From Bosea sp. (in: a-proteobacteria) (GTDB taxonomy: Bacteria; Pseudomonadota; Alphaproteobacteria; Rhizobiales; Beijerinckiaceae), in assembly GCA_023910605.1 (NCBI GenBank), contig JAAVVV010000001.1:2408698-2472697 (forward strand): DNA of 64,000 nucleotides, in the 5' to 3' direction. Below the pieces are notes generated by a model. That model worked only from the letters and a program-made list of their open reading frames with translations. It ran no database searches and was not told where the DNA came from. Both the position numbers and the translations under genes were made by a program. The first letter of the stretch is position 1. Each line of letters starts with the position of its first letter. Positions 1 to 10,914 of the stretch are shown piece by piece.

Positions 1-948
1 GCGACCAAGCTCGCTCAGAAATGGTGCAATATCTGCCGCCGTTGGCGGATCAGCGCCTTGCCGACGGCACGTATGCGAAGCTGCCCATATGGCGCGCCGG
101 ATGATCGTCGCAATCTCATCCTGGCTCATGCTTGAGATCAGGGCGCGCGACCTGCCACCATGTTCGAGCAATGCAGCGATCAGCTGGGCCTGGAAAGCGT
201 CGCCTGCACCGACTGTGTCATTCACCTCAGTGACCGGAGCCGACATCGCAAACTCGCCGCTGCGGTGGAAGGCAACCGCCCCTTTCGGCCCACGCGTCAG
301 AACCACGAGCGCCGGGCCCTGCAAGGCACATTCACGCGCGACATCGACGGGATCACGGTCGGGCCACAGCGCGGTCAGATCCTCGTCGCTGGCCTTGAGC
401 GCACTGACGACAGGCAGGAGCGCTGCGACGCGCGCCTTCCAGACCGCCGTGCGCGGCTCCACCGTCAGGCGAACGTTCAGGTCATAGGTGACCAGGCGAC
501 CCTGTTCACGTTCAGCCAGTGCCTGGAAGCATGCGGATGTGACAGGTGCGACTGCCGCATAGGAGCCCAGATGCATGCCGACGACATCGGCGCCGAATGG
601 CGACAAATTGTCAATCGACAGGCGTTCATCCTGGCCAGTCTGATAGAATGAATAACTCGGAGAGCCATCATCATTGAGACCGACCAAGCTGAGCGTGGTC
701 AGCCCCGCGCTCTCCAGAAGAAAACGGGCCGATACGTTTTCGGTGGCCAGACGCGCGCGCAACGCTGTGCCAAGGACATCACGGGGGATGGCCGATAGGA
801 GGCCGCAGCTCACATCCATGCGCCCCAGTCCAATCGCGACATTGAAGGGTGAGCCACCTGGAACCGCCCTCAGCACGACCTTGCCGCCCGGGTCCGGCTT
901 TCCGTTTGCAAAAAGGTCGTAAAGGGCTTCTCCGCAGACAACGAACAT
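1..948 (-). CDS. PfkB-family carbohydrate kinase (fructokinase-like), 3' end cut by window edge
   Basis: The frame runs from an ATG at 948 leftwards off the window, so about 316 residues and no stop are visible. PfkB enzymes phosphorylate sugars such as fructose or ribose with ATP in the cytoplasm. The N-terminus has the family's GEALYDLF-like start and a PGGSPFNVAIGLGRM stretch (sugar-binding signature 1). Near residue 247 is DTVGAGDAF, the ATP-binding signature with the catalytic Asp. A perfect GGAGG lies just upstream of the ATG. Similarity of the N-terminal half to bacterial fructokinases suggests fructose as substrate, but this is inference. No sugar transporter is visible beside it; the other neighbour, rimO, is divergent. 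Confidence 0.88.
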   Translation of the reverse strand, partial: MFVVCGEALYDLFANGKPDPGGKVVLRAVPGGSPFNVAIGLGRMDVSCGLLSAIPRDVLGTALRARLATENVSARFLLESAGLTTLSLVGLNDDGSPSYSFYQTGQDERLSIDNLSPFGADVVGMHLGSYAAVAPVTSACFQALAEREQGRLVTYDLNVRLTVEPRTAVWKARVAALLPVVSALKASDEDLTALWPDRDPVDVARECALQGPALVVLTRGPKGAVAFHRSGEFAMSAPVTEVNDTVGAGDAFQAQLIAALLEHGGRSRALISSMSQDEIATIIRRAIWAASHTCRRQGADPPTAADIAPFLSELGR

Positions 949-1368
949 TCAGCCACCTCCCCGTCGCGCAGATTTCATGTCCGGCATGTCTTGCTGGCAG
1001 ACTGCCACATCTTCCCTTGCATTTGTCATCTTGCCGCCATCCATCGTTTGCCTGCGGGAAGGCCAGGCCACAAGTCGGCTTTCCTTGAAGACACCAAAAC
1101 AACCTATGTCAATCGCCCCCCTGCCCTCGGCATCGTCACCCGCCAGGGCGCGCCACGCTGGAGTATAATGCCAACATAAACCTGGGCGCCCGTCGTCCAT
1201 GTCTCCTGGCCCTTCCGCGAGGCGGTGAGCGCCTGCGCGGCCAGCTTCTGCTGGAGCGATCGGCCGCCGGCGCCGTGGCCGGTTCCTCGCCAGGGCGGAG
1301 CGGCAGCGCGGTTCCCATTGCTGACGGTTTCGGCTAGACAGCGCGCGCACGCTCGCATCGGAAACTCC
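949..1368. other. 420-base intergenic region, no supported gene
   Basis: This gap separates the divergent PfkB and rimO genes and should hold both promoters. On the minus strand a TTGACA is present at 1107-1112, but no good -10 follows at the right distance. An open minus-strand frame (1104-1448) carries a short stretch (roughly [17 protein letters not shown]) that looks protein-like, yet I recognise no family and it runs into rimO, so I do not call a gene. The same region read forwards is an in-frame upstream extension of rimO that lacks family similarity. Confidence 0.4.
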
Positions 1369-2688
1369 ATGAACGCTCCCGCTCCCAAGATTTCATTCGT
1401 CTCGCTCGGCTGCCCCAAGGCGCTGGTGGATTCGGAGCGGATCATCACGTCGCTGCGCTCGGAAGGCTATGAGCTGACGCGCACCCATGCCGGCGCCGAT
1501 CTGGTGATCGTCAACACCTGCGGCTTCCTCGATTCAGCCAAGGCGGAGTCGCTCGACAACATCGGCCGCGCGCTCTCCGAGAATGGCAAGGTGATCGTCA
1601 CCGGCTGCATGGGCGCGGAGCCGGAACAGATCACGGAGCGCTTTCCCAACGTGCTCGCCATCACCGGCCCCCAGGCTTACGAGAGCGTGCTGGGCGCCGT
1701 GCACGCGGCGCTGCCACCAGCCCATGATCCGTTCCTTGATCTGGTGCCCGCGCAAGGCGTGAAGCTAACGCCGCGCCATTATGCCTATCTCAAGATTTCA
1801 GAGGGCTGCAACAACCGGTGCAGCTTCTGCATCATCCCGAAGCTGCGGGGTGATCTGGTCTCGCGCCCGGCCGGCGAAGTGCTGCGCGAAGCCGAGAAAC
1901 TCGTCGCCGCAGGCGTCAAGGAACTTCTGGTCATCTCGCAGGACACGAGCGCCTATGGCGTCGATCTGCGCTATGCGCCGAGCCTCTTCAAGGACCGCGA
2001 GGTCAGGGCCAGGTTCCTGGATCTGTCGCGGGAGCTTGGCCAGCTCGGCGCCTGGGTAAGGCTGCATTATGTCTACCCCTACCCCCATGTCGACGAGGTC
2101 ATCCAGCTAATGAGCGACGGCCTGGTCCTGCCCTATCTCGACATTCCCTTCCAGCACGCCTCGCCCCATGTTCTCAAGGCCATGCGTCGGCCCGCTCACC
2201 AGGAAAAGACGCTCGAACGCATCCGCAAATGGCGCGAGATCTGCCCCGATCTCGGCATCCGCTCGACCTTCATTGTCGGCTTTCCCGGCGAGACTGACGA
2301 GGATTTCGAGTTTCTTCTCGCTTGGCTCAAGGAAGCGCGCCTTGAGCGGGTCGGGTGCTTCAAGTTTGAACCGGTGAAGGGCGCGGTGGCGAATGATCTG
2401 GGGCTCGCGCCGGTGCCGGATGCTGTGAAGGAACAGCGCTATCGCCGCTTCATGGAGGCGCAGCAGGTGATCTCGGCCCGTGTCCTCGCCTCGCGGGTCG
2501 GCCGGCGCCTCAAGGTCATCATCGACGAGGCAGGCCCCACCGTGGCCAAGGGCCGTTCGGTCTGGGACGCGCCGGAAATCGACGGCAATGTCTATGTCGG
2601 ATCGCGCCGCCCCCTGCGCGTCGGCGACATCGTGACCGTCCGCGTCGAGCGCGCCGACGCCTATGACCTGCACGGGCAGGCCGTCTGA
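1369..2688 (+). CDS. rimO: Ribosomal protein uS12 methylthiotransferase RimO
   Basis: RimO is a radical-SAM enzyme that adds a methylthio group to the beta carbon of a conserved Asp in ribosomal protein S12. The 439-residue product has the usual length. The N-terminal UPF0004 domain starts [17 protein letters not shown] and contributes Cys for the second iron-sulphur cluster (also VNTCGF and VTGCMG). The radical-SAM motif CNNRCSFC (C-x3-C-x2-C) lies near residue 147, and a C-terminal TRAM domain ends the protein. The frame is open back to 1225, but homology begins at [10 protein letters not shown], which fixes the ATG at 1369. It is convergent with hfq. Confidence 0.97.
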   Translation: MNAPAPKISFVSLGCPKALVDSERIITSLRSEGYELTRTHAGADLVIVNTCGFLDSAKAESLDNIGRALSENGKVIVTGCMGAEPEQITERFPNVLAITGPQAYESVLGAVHAALPPAHDPFLDLVPAQGVKLTPRHYAYLKISEGCNNRCSFCIIPKLRGDLVSRPAGEVLREAEKLVAAGVKELLVISQDTSAYGVDLRYAPSLFKDREVRARFLDLSRELGQLGAWVRLHYVYPYPHVDEVIQLMSDGLVLPYLDIPFQHASPHVLKAMRRPAHQEKTLERIRKWREICPDLGIRSTFIVGFPGETDEDFEFLLAWLKEARLERVGCFKFEPVKGAVANDLGLAPVPDAVKEQRYRRFMEAQQVISARVLASRVGRRLKVIIDEAGPTVAKGRSVWDAPEIDGNVYVGSRRPLRVGDIVTVRVERADAYDLHGQAV

Positions 2689-2807
2689 ACGCTGGACGGC
2701 CGCGACGGCTCAGCCCCGGACGACATCAGGTCGCGCTCGACAGAATCCGTCGGGCGCGGCCTGATCTGGAAACCGCGCGCATGGTCGCGCTCACCACACG
2801 CGATGCG

Positions 2808-3056
2808 TCACTTGTCGGCGTCTTCATGCCCCTCGAACAGCGCGACCGGACTGCCCGGCATGATGGTCGAGATCGCGTGCTTGTAGACAAGCTGTGAATG
2901 CCCATCGCGCCGCAACAACACGCAGAAATTGTCGAACCAGGTGACAACCCCCTGAAGTTTGACCCCGTTCACCAGAAAGATCGTGACCGAAATCTTGTTT
3001 TTACGAACATAGTTGAGGAACGTGTCCTGTAGATTTTGAGCTCTTTCGGCCGCCAT
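2808..3056 (-). CDS. hfq: RNA chaperone Hfq
   Basis: Hfq is a hexameric Sm-like protein that binds small RNAs and A-rich or U-rich mRNA segments and controls translation and decay. The 82-residue product shows Sm1 ([30 protein letters not shown]) and Sm2 ([12 protein letters not shown]), including the conserved YKHA proximal-face motif. A purine-rich AAAAAAGGAAG precedes the ATG. It follows ntrX on the same strand, the classical alphaproteobacterial order, but the usual downstream partner hflX is absent: rimO comes in from the other side. A 9-base-pair inverted repeat lies in its leader region. Confidence 0.98.
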   Translation of the reverse strand: MAAERAQNLQDTFLNYVRKNKISVTIFLVNGVKLQGVVTWFDNFCVLLRRDGHSQLVYKHAISTIMPGSPVALFEGHEDADK

Positions 3057-3090
3057 CGAAGTCTTCCTTTTTTGGGATCTCTTTTATATC

Positions 3091-3119
3091 GGCGCAGGCC
3101 TGATCCGATTGCCTGCGCC
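3091..3119. repeat. Perfect 9-bp inverted repeat in the ntrX-hfq gap
   Basis: GGCGCAGGC (3091-3099) and GCCTGCGCC (3111-3119) are exact inverted copies around an 11-base loop. On the hfq strand the hairpin is followed by GATATAAAAG rather than a T-run, so it is not a canonical intrinsic terminator. It could be a processing site or attenuator separating ntrX from hfq, or an operator close to a TATAAA-like -10. The structure is directly visible; its role is inference. Confidence 0.6.
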
Positions 3120-3294
3120 TCTTGCGTCACGTCCTCCTGACGCGGCGCGATGTCAATTTTGGGCAACTGCCGAACGAGCGCAAGCGAAAAGATCGCATGA
3201 CATCCGGCTTCGCCTCGCTGCCCGCCTCCACAACCCACTGCGGCCGAACGCGCCGAAAGCAACACGGGGGCCCCAATCCAGCTGCCTTGCGCCG

Positions 3295-4665
3295 CTATTC
3301 GACGCCAAGCGACTTGAGCTTTCGGTGAAGCGCGGACCGTTCCATGCCGATGAACTCGGCCGTGCGCGAGATATTGCCGGAGAACCGGGCGATCTGCGCA
3401 ACAAGATATTCCTTCTCGAAAATCTCGCGCGCCTCACGAAGCGGCAGGCTCATCAGCTTCTCGCCGCCGGAGCCAGTTGGCGTAGCGGGAACCAGCGCGC
3501 CAACTTCCGCCGGGAGCATTTCAGTCGTCACCTCGGACGAAGGATCGCCCTTGGTCAGGATCATCAGCCGTTCGACGTTGTTGCGAAGCTCGCGCACATT
3601 GCCCGGCCACTCATGGGATTGGAGCACGGCCATGGCGTCGCTCGCGATCGCGCGGCGCGGCAGCCCCGACGCGATCGAAAGCTGCTCCATGAAGAAGTCG
3701 ATGAGTTCCGGCACGTCTTCCCGGCGCTCCGACAGGGCCGGAACCCTGATCGGCACGACGTTGAGGCGATGGAACAGCTCTTCCCGGAAGCGCCCGGCGG
3801 CGATCTCGGAGGCGATGTCCTTGCAGGTCGATGAGATGATGCGAACGTCCACATGCACGCGGGTGGTCCCCCCGACCCGCTGGAAGTTCTGGTCCACAAG
3901 AACCCTCAGGATGCGCCCTTGCGTCTCCTTGGGCATGTCGGCCACTTCATCGAGGTAGAGTGTGCCGCTATGGGCCTCTTCCAGCGCGCCGATGCGGCGC
4001 GGCTTGCCCGCCACAGCCTCGACCCCGAACAGTTCCTCTTCCATGGTCTCGGGCGTGATCGTGGCCGAATTGATGACGACGAAAGGTCCCGACTCACGGG
4101 TGGAGAGCGCGTGGAGCGTGCGCGCGGCCAGTTCCTTGCCCGTGCCGGGCGCACCGGAGATCATGACGCGTGCATTCGTCGGCGCCACGCGCTCCAGCGT
4201 CATGCGCAGCTGGTTGGCGGCGGTCGAGCGCCCGACGATTCGGCTGGCCTGAACGGTGCGTGTCTTGAGGTCCTTGACCTCGCGCTTCAGGCGCGAGGCC
4301 TCGAGCGCGCGGTCCGCGATGAGCACGAGCCGATCCGCCTTGAACGGCTTCTCGATGAAATCATAAGCGCCGCGCCGGATGGCCGACACGGCCGTTTCGA
4401 TGTTGCCATGGCCCGAGATCATGACCACCGGCAGTTCGGGGTCGGATTCCTTGATGAGATCGAGCACCTGCAGCCCGTCAAGCCTGCTGCCCTGTAGCCA
4501 GATGTCGAGGAAGACCAGGTTGGGCCGGCGCGCCTGGATCGCCGCCAGCGCCTCATCCGCAGAACCGGCACGGCGCGCCGAATAGCCTTCATCCTCGAGG
4601 ATGCCGGCCACCAGCTCGCGAATGTCTGTTTCGTCATCGACGACAAGGATATCTGCGGAGCTCAT
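3295..4665 (-). CDS. ntrX: NtrX response regulator (AAA+ sigma-54-type, GAFTGA missing)
   Basis: NtrX is the partner of sensor kinase NtrY and controls nitrogen, respiration and envelope genes in alphaproteobacteria. The 456 residues comprise a receiver domain (about 1-120, phospho-acceptor Asp54 in VFLDIW), a central AAA+ domain with Walker A GAPGTGKE (171-178) and Walker B TLYLDE (235-240), and a C-terminal Fis-type helix-turn-helix ending HRKLKSLGVE. Where sigma-54 activators carry GAFTGA, this protein reads EAVAGKPRRIGALEE (about 216-230), so direct sigma-54 remodelling is unlikely. Its start overlaps the ntrY stop by 4 bases (ATGA), indicating translational coupling. Confidence 0.96.
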   Translation of the reverse strand: MSSADILVVDDETDIRELVAGILEDEGYSARRAGSADEALAAIQARRPNLVFLDIWLQGSRLDGLQVLDLIKESDPELPVVMISGHGNIETAVSAIRRGAYDFIEKPFKADRLVLIADRALEASRLKREVKDLKTRTVQASRIVGRSTAANQLRMTLERVAPTNARVMISGAPGTGKELAARTLHALSTRESGPFVVINSATITPETMEEELFGVEAVAGKPRRIGALEEAHSGTLYLDEVADMPKETQGRILRVLVDQNFQRVGGTTRVHVDVRIISSTCKDIASEIAAGRFREELFHRLNVVPIRVPALSERREDVPELIDFFMEQLSIASGLPRRAIASDAMAVLQSHEWPGNVRELRNNVERLMILTKGDPSSEVTTEMLPAEVGALVPATPTGSGGEKLMSLPLREAREIFEKEYLVAQIARFSGNISRTAEFIGMERSALHRKLKSLGVE

Positions 4666-7007
4666 GGGTGCTGTGCCGTCTCATACCCGGCGCCATCCGG
4701 CTGGCCAGGCGGTTCTTGTGCAGTTTGAAAGGTTTCGGAAGAGTTGGTGGCCGGCAGCCAGAGGCGCACATGCGCGCCGCGCCCGCCATCCTCGCGGTCG
4801 AGAAGCTCGATCTGGCCGCCATGATCCTCGAAGATCTTGCCAACGATGGCGAGGCCAAGCCCGGTGCCGCCCTCTCGGGTGGTCATGTAGGGCTCAAGCA
4901 GGCGCTGCCGGTTCTCCACGGGAAATCCCTTGCCGGTGTCTGCCACATCGAGCAGCCAGTGTCCGCCCTGCCGCCGCAGCGCCACATCGATGCGGGCTGG
5001 CATGCCTTCTTCAGGCGGAACCGCATGGATCGCTTCGGCGGCGTTCTTCACCACATTGGTCAGCGCTTGCGAGACGAGCCGCCTGTCGAACACGGCCATG
5101 ACCGGCTCGTCGACTCCGGCGCTCTCGATGACAAGGTCAGGATTGCCCACCCGCATCATGAAAACCACCTCGCGCACCATGGCCGCGATGTCGTCGCTGG
5201 TCGGCGACGGCTTGGGCATCCGCGCGAAGGAGGCGAACTCATCGACCATGCGGCGGATGTCCTCCACCTGCCGGATGATGGTGTCGGTGCACTGGTCCAG
5301 CACATGCCGGTCCTCGACGATGGTCTTGCCGAACTTGCGGCGGATGCGCTCGGCCGAGAGCTGGATCGGCGTCAGCGGATTCTTGATCTCGTGAGCGATT
5401 CGCCGGGCGACATCGGCCCAGGCCGACGTGCGCTGCGCGGCCACGAGGTCGGTGATGTCATCCAGCGTCACCACGAGGCCCAGTTGCCCCTCCCCCTCCC
5501 GCGAGACGCGCACGTTGAGCGTCCGCTCGCGGCCATGGCGCATCATCACCACCTGCGAGTTGACCGTGCGCTGGCGCATCTGCCGTGCCTCGCGGATGGC
5601 GTCACTCAATTCCGGCGCAAGCACGCTGAGCGGCTTGCCGATGCCGGCGCCATCCACGCCCAGCAGCCCGTCTGCCGAGCGGTTGAGCAGCGTCACGCAG
5701 TCCTCGTGGTCCAACCCGATCACCCCGGCCGAGACGCCGGCAAGCACAGTCTCGGTGAAGCGGCGGCGGCGGTCGAGAACCTCGCTTGCCGCCACAAGCC
5801 CGTCCCGCTGCCGGCGCAGTTCGGCAGTCATCTTGTTGAAGGTCTCGCCCAGATGGGCGAGGTCGCCTTCCGTGCGCTTGACCGGAACCTGCACATAGAA
5901 ATTGCCTGTCGCGACCTGATCGGTCGCGTGGATCAGGCGCCGGATCGGAGCGACCAGCCGGTCTGCGAAGCGCAGGCCGAACCACACCGCCGAGAGCAGC
6001 ACCGTGAGGGCAATCAGGAAGTACATCGAGCCGAAGGCGATCTGCACGCCCTGCCGGCGCGCATCGATGGCGAGATATTCCGCCGCCGCGTTGCGGGCCT
6101 CGGCCGGGAACTCCACGGCGAGCGGATCCACCTGACGCGCGATCAGCAGAAAGGTGTCTGGAAACTCCGGCATCTTCATCAGCGCGCTGAACACGCGCGA
6201 TTCGCCCATGGCCGAGCAGATCGGATCTTCCGTGGCTCGCGCCTCCTCGAACGCCTCGTCAACCAGCGGCGGCGGGTCGGGAATGACGTTGAGCCGCGCC
6301 CGCGTGACGATCTCGTAGGGCTGCCTGACGAGGAACACGATCGGCAGGCCGAGCGCCCTCGCCCGAACCGTCAGAAAGCCGTCGAACCAGTTGCGGTCCG
6401 TTTCGAAAAGGGGCCGCACCGCCCCGAGGTCTTCCGCCATCAGCCGGATCTCGCGGCCCAGATTGGTGCATTGGCTTGCCGTGTAGGTGTCTGCCACATC
6501 GACGGACTTGAAGATGATCTGACGCATCCGCCCGGAGAACCAGGGCTCCAACCCCTTCTCCAGGGTAATGGTGGCGATCACCGCGACCAGCATGGCCGGC
6601 AATGCCGCCACCAGCCCGAACAGCAGGATGATGCGCACATGCAGCCCCGCCGCCGCCGCGCCCCGGTTGCGCGCGCGCACCAACATGAATGCCTGCCACA
6701 GCACCAGGATGAGCAGCGCCAGGATGATCGACGCGTTCACCATGAACAGCGTCACCACCACCGAATGCACCGGCACGATCCGGGTGGAGCCGGAGATGAC
6801 CATGAAGGTGGCGAGCGCAGAGCTGAGGGCGAGCGTCACAAGCGCCACGCCCACCCAGGTGGCCGTGCGACTGCCCCTTGTCTCGGGCTGGCCCTGATCG
6901 CGAGATTGCGTAGTTGCCAACAAACAAAACTGCCAATTCTGCGCTTCGGCGCGCCTGTGCCGAACACCGGCGCGTCCAGTGATGCATCCCCGCAACGGTG
7001 TTGTCAA
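4662..7007 (-). CDS. ntrY: NtrY nitrogen-regulation sensor histidine kinase
   Basis: NtrY is a membrane sensor kinase that phosphorylates NtrX. The product (up to 781 residues) has an N-terminal membrane part with several hydrophobic segments (about 50-165), a periplasmic region, another membrane segment near 325-350, then HAMP, PAS, a HisKA box ([13 protein letters not shown]) and an HATPase_c domain with N box (NVVKNAAEAI) and G boxes (DTGKGF, GTGLGLAIVGKI). The first 30 or so residues are unusually polar and basic; a TTG shortly downstream, at LLATTQSRDQ, is a plausible alternative start that brings the length closer to the family's. It lies 62 bases after ntrC on the same strand. Confidence 0.95.
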   Translation of the reverse strand: MTTPLRGCITGRAGVRHRRAEAQNWQFCLLATTQSRDQGQPETRGSRTATWVGVALVTLALSSALATFMVISGSTRIVPVHSVVVTLFMVNASIILALLILVLWQAFMLVRARNRGAAAAGLHVRIILLFGLVAALPAMLVAVIATITLEKGLEPWFSGRMRQIIFKSVDVADTYTASQCTNLGREIRLMAEDLGAVRPLFETDRNWFDGFLTVRARALGLPIVFLVRQPYEIVTRARLNVIPDPPPLVDEAFEEARATEDPICSAMGESRVFSALMKMPEFPDTFLLIARQVDPLAVEFPAEARNAAAEYLAIDARRQGVQIAFGSMYFLIALTVLLSAVWFGLRFADRLVAPIRRLIHATDQVATGNFYVQVPVKRTEGDLAHLGETFNKMTAELRRQRDGLVAASEVLDRRRRFTETVLAGVSAGVIGLDHEDCVTLLNRSADGLLGVDGAGIGKPLSVLAPELSDAIREARQMRQRTVNSQVVMMRHGRERTLNVRVSREGEGQLGLVVTLDDITDLVAAQRTSAWADVARRIAHEIKNPLTPIQLSAERIRRKFGKTIVEDRHVLDQCTDTIIRQVEDIRRMVDEFASFARMPKPSPTSDDIAAMVREVVFMMRVGNPDLVIESAGVDEPVMAVFDRRLVSQALTNVVKNAAEAIHAVPPEEGMPARIDVALRRQGGHWLLDVADTGKGFPVENRQRLLEPYMTTREGGTGLGLAIVGKIFEDHGGQIELLDREDGGRGAHVRLWLPATNSSETFQTAQEPPGQPDGAGYETAQHP

Positions 7008-7069
7008 AATATGACAGTATTGCGACCGCGATCCTGCGGCGCTCGGAAATCGGCTTCGTCAGGATGCGC

Positions 7070-8509
<1,440 letters not shown>

Positions 8510-8586
8510 CGATCTGTCCTGTCATGCGTCGACCGCCGCGCCGGTCTCCATAGGGGGAGTTCACACACGCTCCGCGCGGGACATCA

Positions 8587-9708
8587 TCAGCCGTGCCTGC
8601 CATCGTGCGAGCGATGGATCGGCAGCAGCACGCGGAAGCTCGTGCGTCTGGGAATGGACTCGCATTCGATGATTCCACCGTGGTTGCCGATGATCTTGGC
8701 AACAAGTGCAAGACCGAGGCCACTTCCGTGCGCCTTGGTGGTGACAAAGGGATCGAACAGATGCGGCAGGATATCGGGCGGCACACCGGCCCCGTTGTCG
8801 CGCACGCAGATCTCAAGCGGCAGCGCCACGCGCTCGGAATGCCCTGGCCGCTGCATCCGAATGCCAGGACGGAACGCCGTCGAGATCACGATCTCCCCGT
8901 CTGGCGCATCCAGATCGATCGCCTCTGCCGCATTTTTAATCAGATTGAGGAAAACTTGGACAAGTTGATCCCTCACTGCGTGCGCGGGCGGCAGCGAGGG
9001 GTCATAGGCTTCGACCACGCGCAGGTGCCTTGCGAAGCCGGAGACCGCCAGGCAGCGGACATGATCGAGCACGTCGTGGATGTTGACCGAGCCGCGCTCG
9101 CCGGGCCGGTCGTCGCCGAACATCTCCACCCGCTCGACCAGCTTCACGATGCGGTCGGTCTCGTCGCAGATGAGGCGCGTCAGCACGCGGTCCTCGTCAG
9201 GCACCGATGTCTCCAGAAGCTGCGCGGCGCCGCGGATGCCCGAAAGCGGGTTCTTGATCTCGTGCGCCAGCATGGCGCCGAGCGCCGTCATGGAGCGGGC
9301 AGCGCCGCGATGGGTGAGTTGCCGGTCCATCTTCTCCGCGATTGTCCGCTCCTGAAGCATGATGACGATGTGGCCGGCCGGCTCGCGCAGCGGCGACGCA
9401 AACACATCCACCACCTTGTCCTTGCCAAGACGGGGCGAGCTGACATCGATCCGATACTCGCTCACGCTGGCTGCTCGCCGTCGGACCTCCCCGATGAGCG
9501 TCAGCACCGGTGAGCCGAAGGGAAACAGCTCGGCCAGCTTCATGCGCCGCAGCATCAGCAGACTGGACTGGAAGAAATCCTCAGCCGCGTTGTTGGCGCC
9601 GCCCACGAGCCCCTCGGCGTCGACGACGATGATCGGAATCGGCAGGACCCCGAACACCCGATCCGGGAAGGCCCCCGCTTCAGACGTCCCGACTGCCCCC
9701 GCCGCCAT
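8587..9708 (-). CDS. ntrB: NtrB (NR-II) nitrogen sensor histidine kinase
   Basis: NtrB is the soluble PII-responsive kinase/phosphatase of NtrC. With the chosen ATG at 9708 it has 373 residues: a PAS-like domain ([15 protein letters not shown] onwards), HisKA with [11 protein letters not shown] (His about 149), and HATPase_c with [20 protein letters not shown] and [12 protein letters not shown]. The frame is open to a GTG at 9741 that would overlap the dusB stop; the ATG is preferred because a GGAG-containing stretch (GGGGTGGAGTAGCGAG) stands directly before it. No membrane segments, as expected. It sits immediately after dusB, the usual nifR3-ntrB arrangement. Confidence 0.95.
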   Translation of the reverse strand: MAAGAVGTSEAGAFPDRVFGVLPIPIIVVDAEGLVGGANNAAEDFFQSSLLMLRRMKLAELFPFGSPVLTLIGEVRRRAASVSEYRIDVSSPRLGKDKVVDVFASPLREPAGHIVIMLQERTIAEKMDRQLTHRGAARSMTALGAMLAHEIKNPLSGIRGAAQLLETSVPDEDRVLTRLICDETDRIVKLVERVEMFGDDRPGERGSVNIHDVLDHVRCLAVSGFARHLRVVEAYDPSLPPAHAVRDQLVQVFLNLIKNAAEAIDLDAPDGEIVISTAFRPGIRMQRPGHSERVALPLEICVRDNGAGVPPDILPHLFDPFVTTKAHGSGLGLALVAKIIGNHGGIIECESIPRRTSFRVLLPIHRSHDGRHG

Positions 9709-9724
9709 CTCGCTACTCCACCCC

Positions 9725-10753
9725 TCAAGCTGCACGCGCACCCACCTCCCCCGGCCGGAAAGCCTCCTGCATCAGGCTCGTGACCCGGCCGGCGTCCCCC
9801 TCGGTGCAGATGGCCGGCTTCAGCGCCAAAGCGCGCGCCGCCCCATGCATGAAGGCATCATCCAGCGAAGCCGCCAGATGCTTGCGGGCATGGCGGACGC
9901 CGGCCGGGCCCATCATCGCAACCAGCGCCTCGAAATGCTCCAGCGCCGCGGCCAGCTTCACCGCAAGCTCAGGCTCGTCCGGCGCCTGCCCGCTGCGGAG
10001 TTCGTGCGCGATGAGGCCCGGCAGCCACGGCCTCCCAAGCGCAGCACGCCCGATCATCACCGCATCGGCGCCCGACTGCGCCAGACAGGCCCGTGCATCG
10101 GCTGCGCTGCGGATGTCGCCATTGGCGACAAGCGGGACCGCAGGAACGGCCGCTCGCACGGCGCTGATCGCTGCCCAGTCAGCCTCGCCCTTGTAGAATT
10201 GCTGGCGCGTGCGCCCGTGCACGGTGATGACCCGGGCGCCGGCGTCAACGGCACGGCGAGCCAGTTCTGGCGCGTTGCGGCTGGCTTCATCCCAGCCCAG
10301 GCGCATCTTCACCGTCACGGGAAGACGTGTCGCCGCAACAGTGGCCTCTACCAGCTTCACCGCGTGATCGAGGTTGCGCATCAAGGCTGAGCCGGCCCAG
10401 CCGCCGGTGACCCGCTTTGCTGGGCAGCCCATGTTGATGTCGACCACGTCCGCTCCGGAGGCTTCCGCGAGGCGCGCGGCTTCGGCAAGCCAGTTGGCGT
10501 CGCAGCCCGCAAGCTGCACGATATGCGGGGTCACGCCTTCGCCCTCTGCGCGCAGCCGTGTCTCCTCATGGCCGCGCACGAACTCATCCGAGGCCACCAT
10601 CTCCGATACGACGAAGCTGGCGCCGTGGCGCATGGCGATGCGGCGCAGCGCGCAGTCGGTGATCCCCGACATCGGCGCCAGCGCCACCTTCGGACCCGGC
10701 TGATGGTCAACGAAGGCCTCAGGCCAATTGCCTATTTTTTCATCGTTTTGCAT
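9725..10753 (-). CDS. dusB: tRNA-dihydrouridine synthase DusB (NifR3)
   Basis: Dus enzymes use FMN and NADPH to reduce specific uridines in the tRNA D-loop. The 342-residue product has the TIM-barrel hallmarks: [17 protein letters not shown], the catalytic-Cys motif [20 protein letters not shown], the FMN-site VKMRLGWD, and [15 protein letters not shown]. An ATG 12 bases upstream (10765) is also possible; the inner one has AAGG five bases before it. First gene of the ntrBC-ntrYX cluster; the promoter should lie in the 161 bases shared with divergent ispDF. Confidence 0.95.
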   Translation of the reverse strand: MQNDEKIGNWPEAFVDHQPGPKVALAPMSGITDCALRRIAMRHGASFVVSEMVASDEFVRGHEETRLRAEGEGVTPHIVQLAGCDANWLAEAARLAEASGADVVDINMGCPAKRVTGGWAGSALMRNLDHAVKLVEATVAATRLPVTVKMRLGWDEASRNAPELARRAVDAGARVITVHGRTRQQFYKGEADWAAISAVRAAVPAVPLVANGDIRSAADARACLAQSGADAVMIGRAALGRPWLPGLIAHELRSGQAPDEPELAVKLAAALEHFEALVAMMGPAGVRHARKHLAASLDDAFMHGAARALALKPAICTEGDAGRVTSLMQEAFRPGEVGARAA

Positions 10754-10914
10754 TCTGCCTTGCATTTAATCATTATTGTGCGCTGCGGTAAAGCCGATTC
10801 ACAAGACCGGGGGAAGGCCGCACCCGCGCTGGTGACAGCCGCCCCCCCTAGCGACTAGACAGAAGGGGCGCCAGCGATGGCGACGGCAGCCTGCCCTCCG
10901 AAGGATGCAACGCC

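Noticed and set aside
10766..10914. NtrC or sigma-54 promoter between dusB and ispDF
   Set aside because: No GG-N10-GC sigma-54 element or paired NtrC half-sites could be found; the only candidate hexamers are weak.
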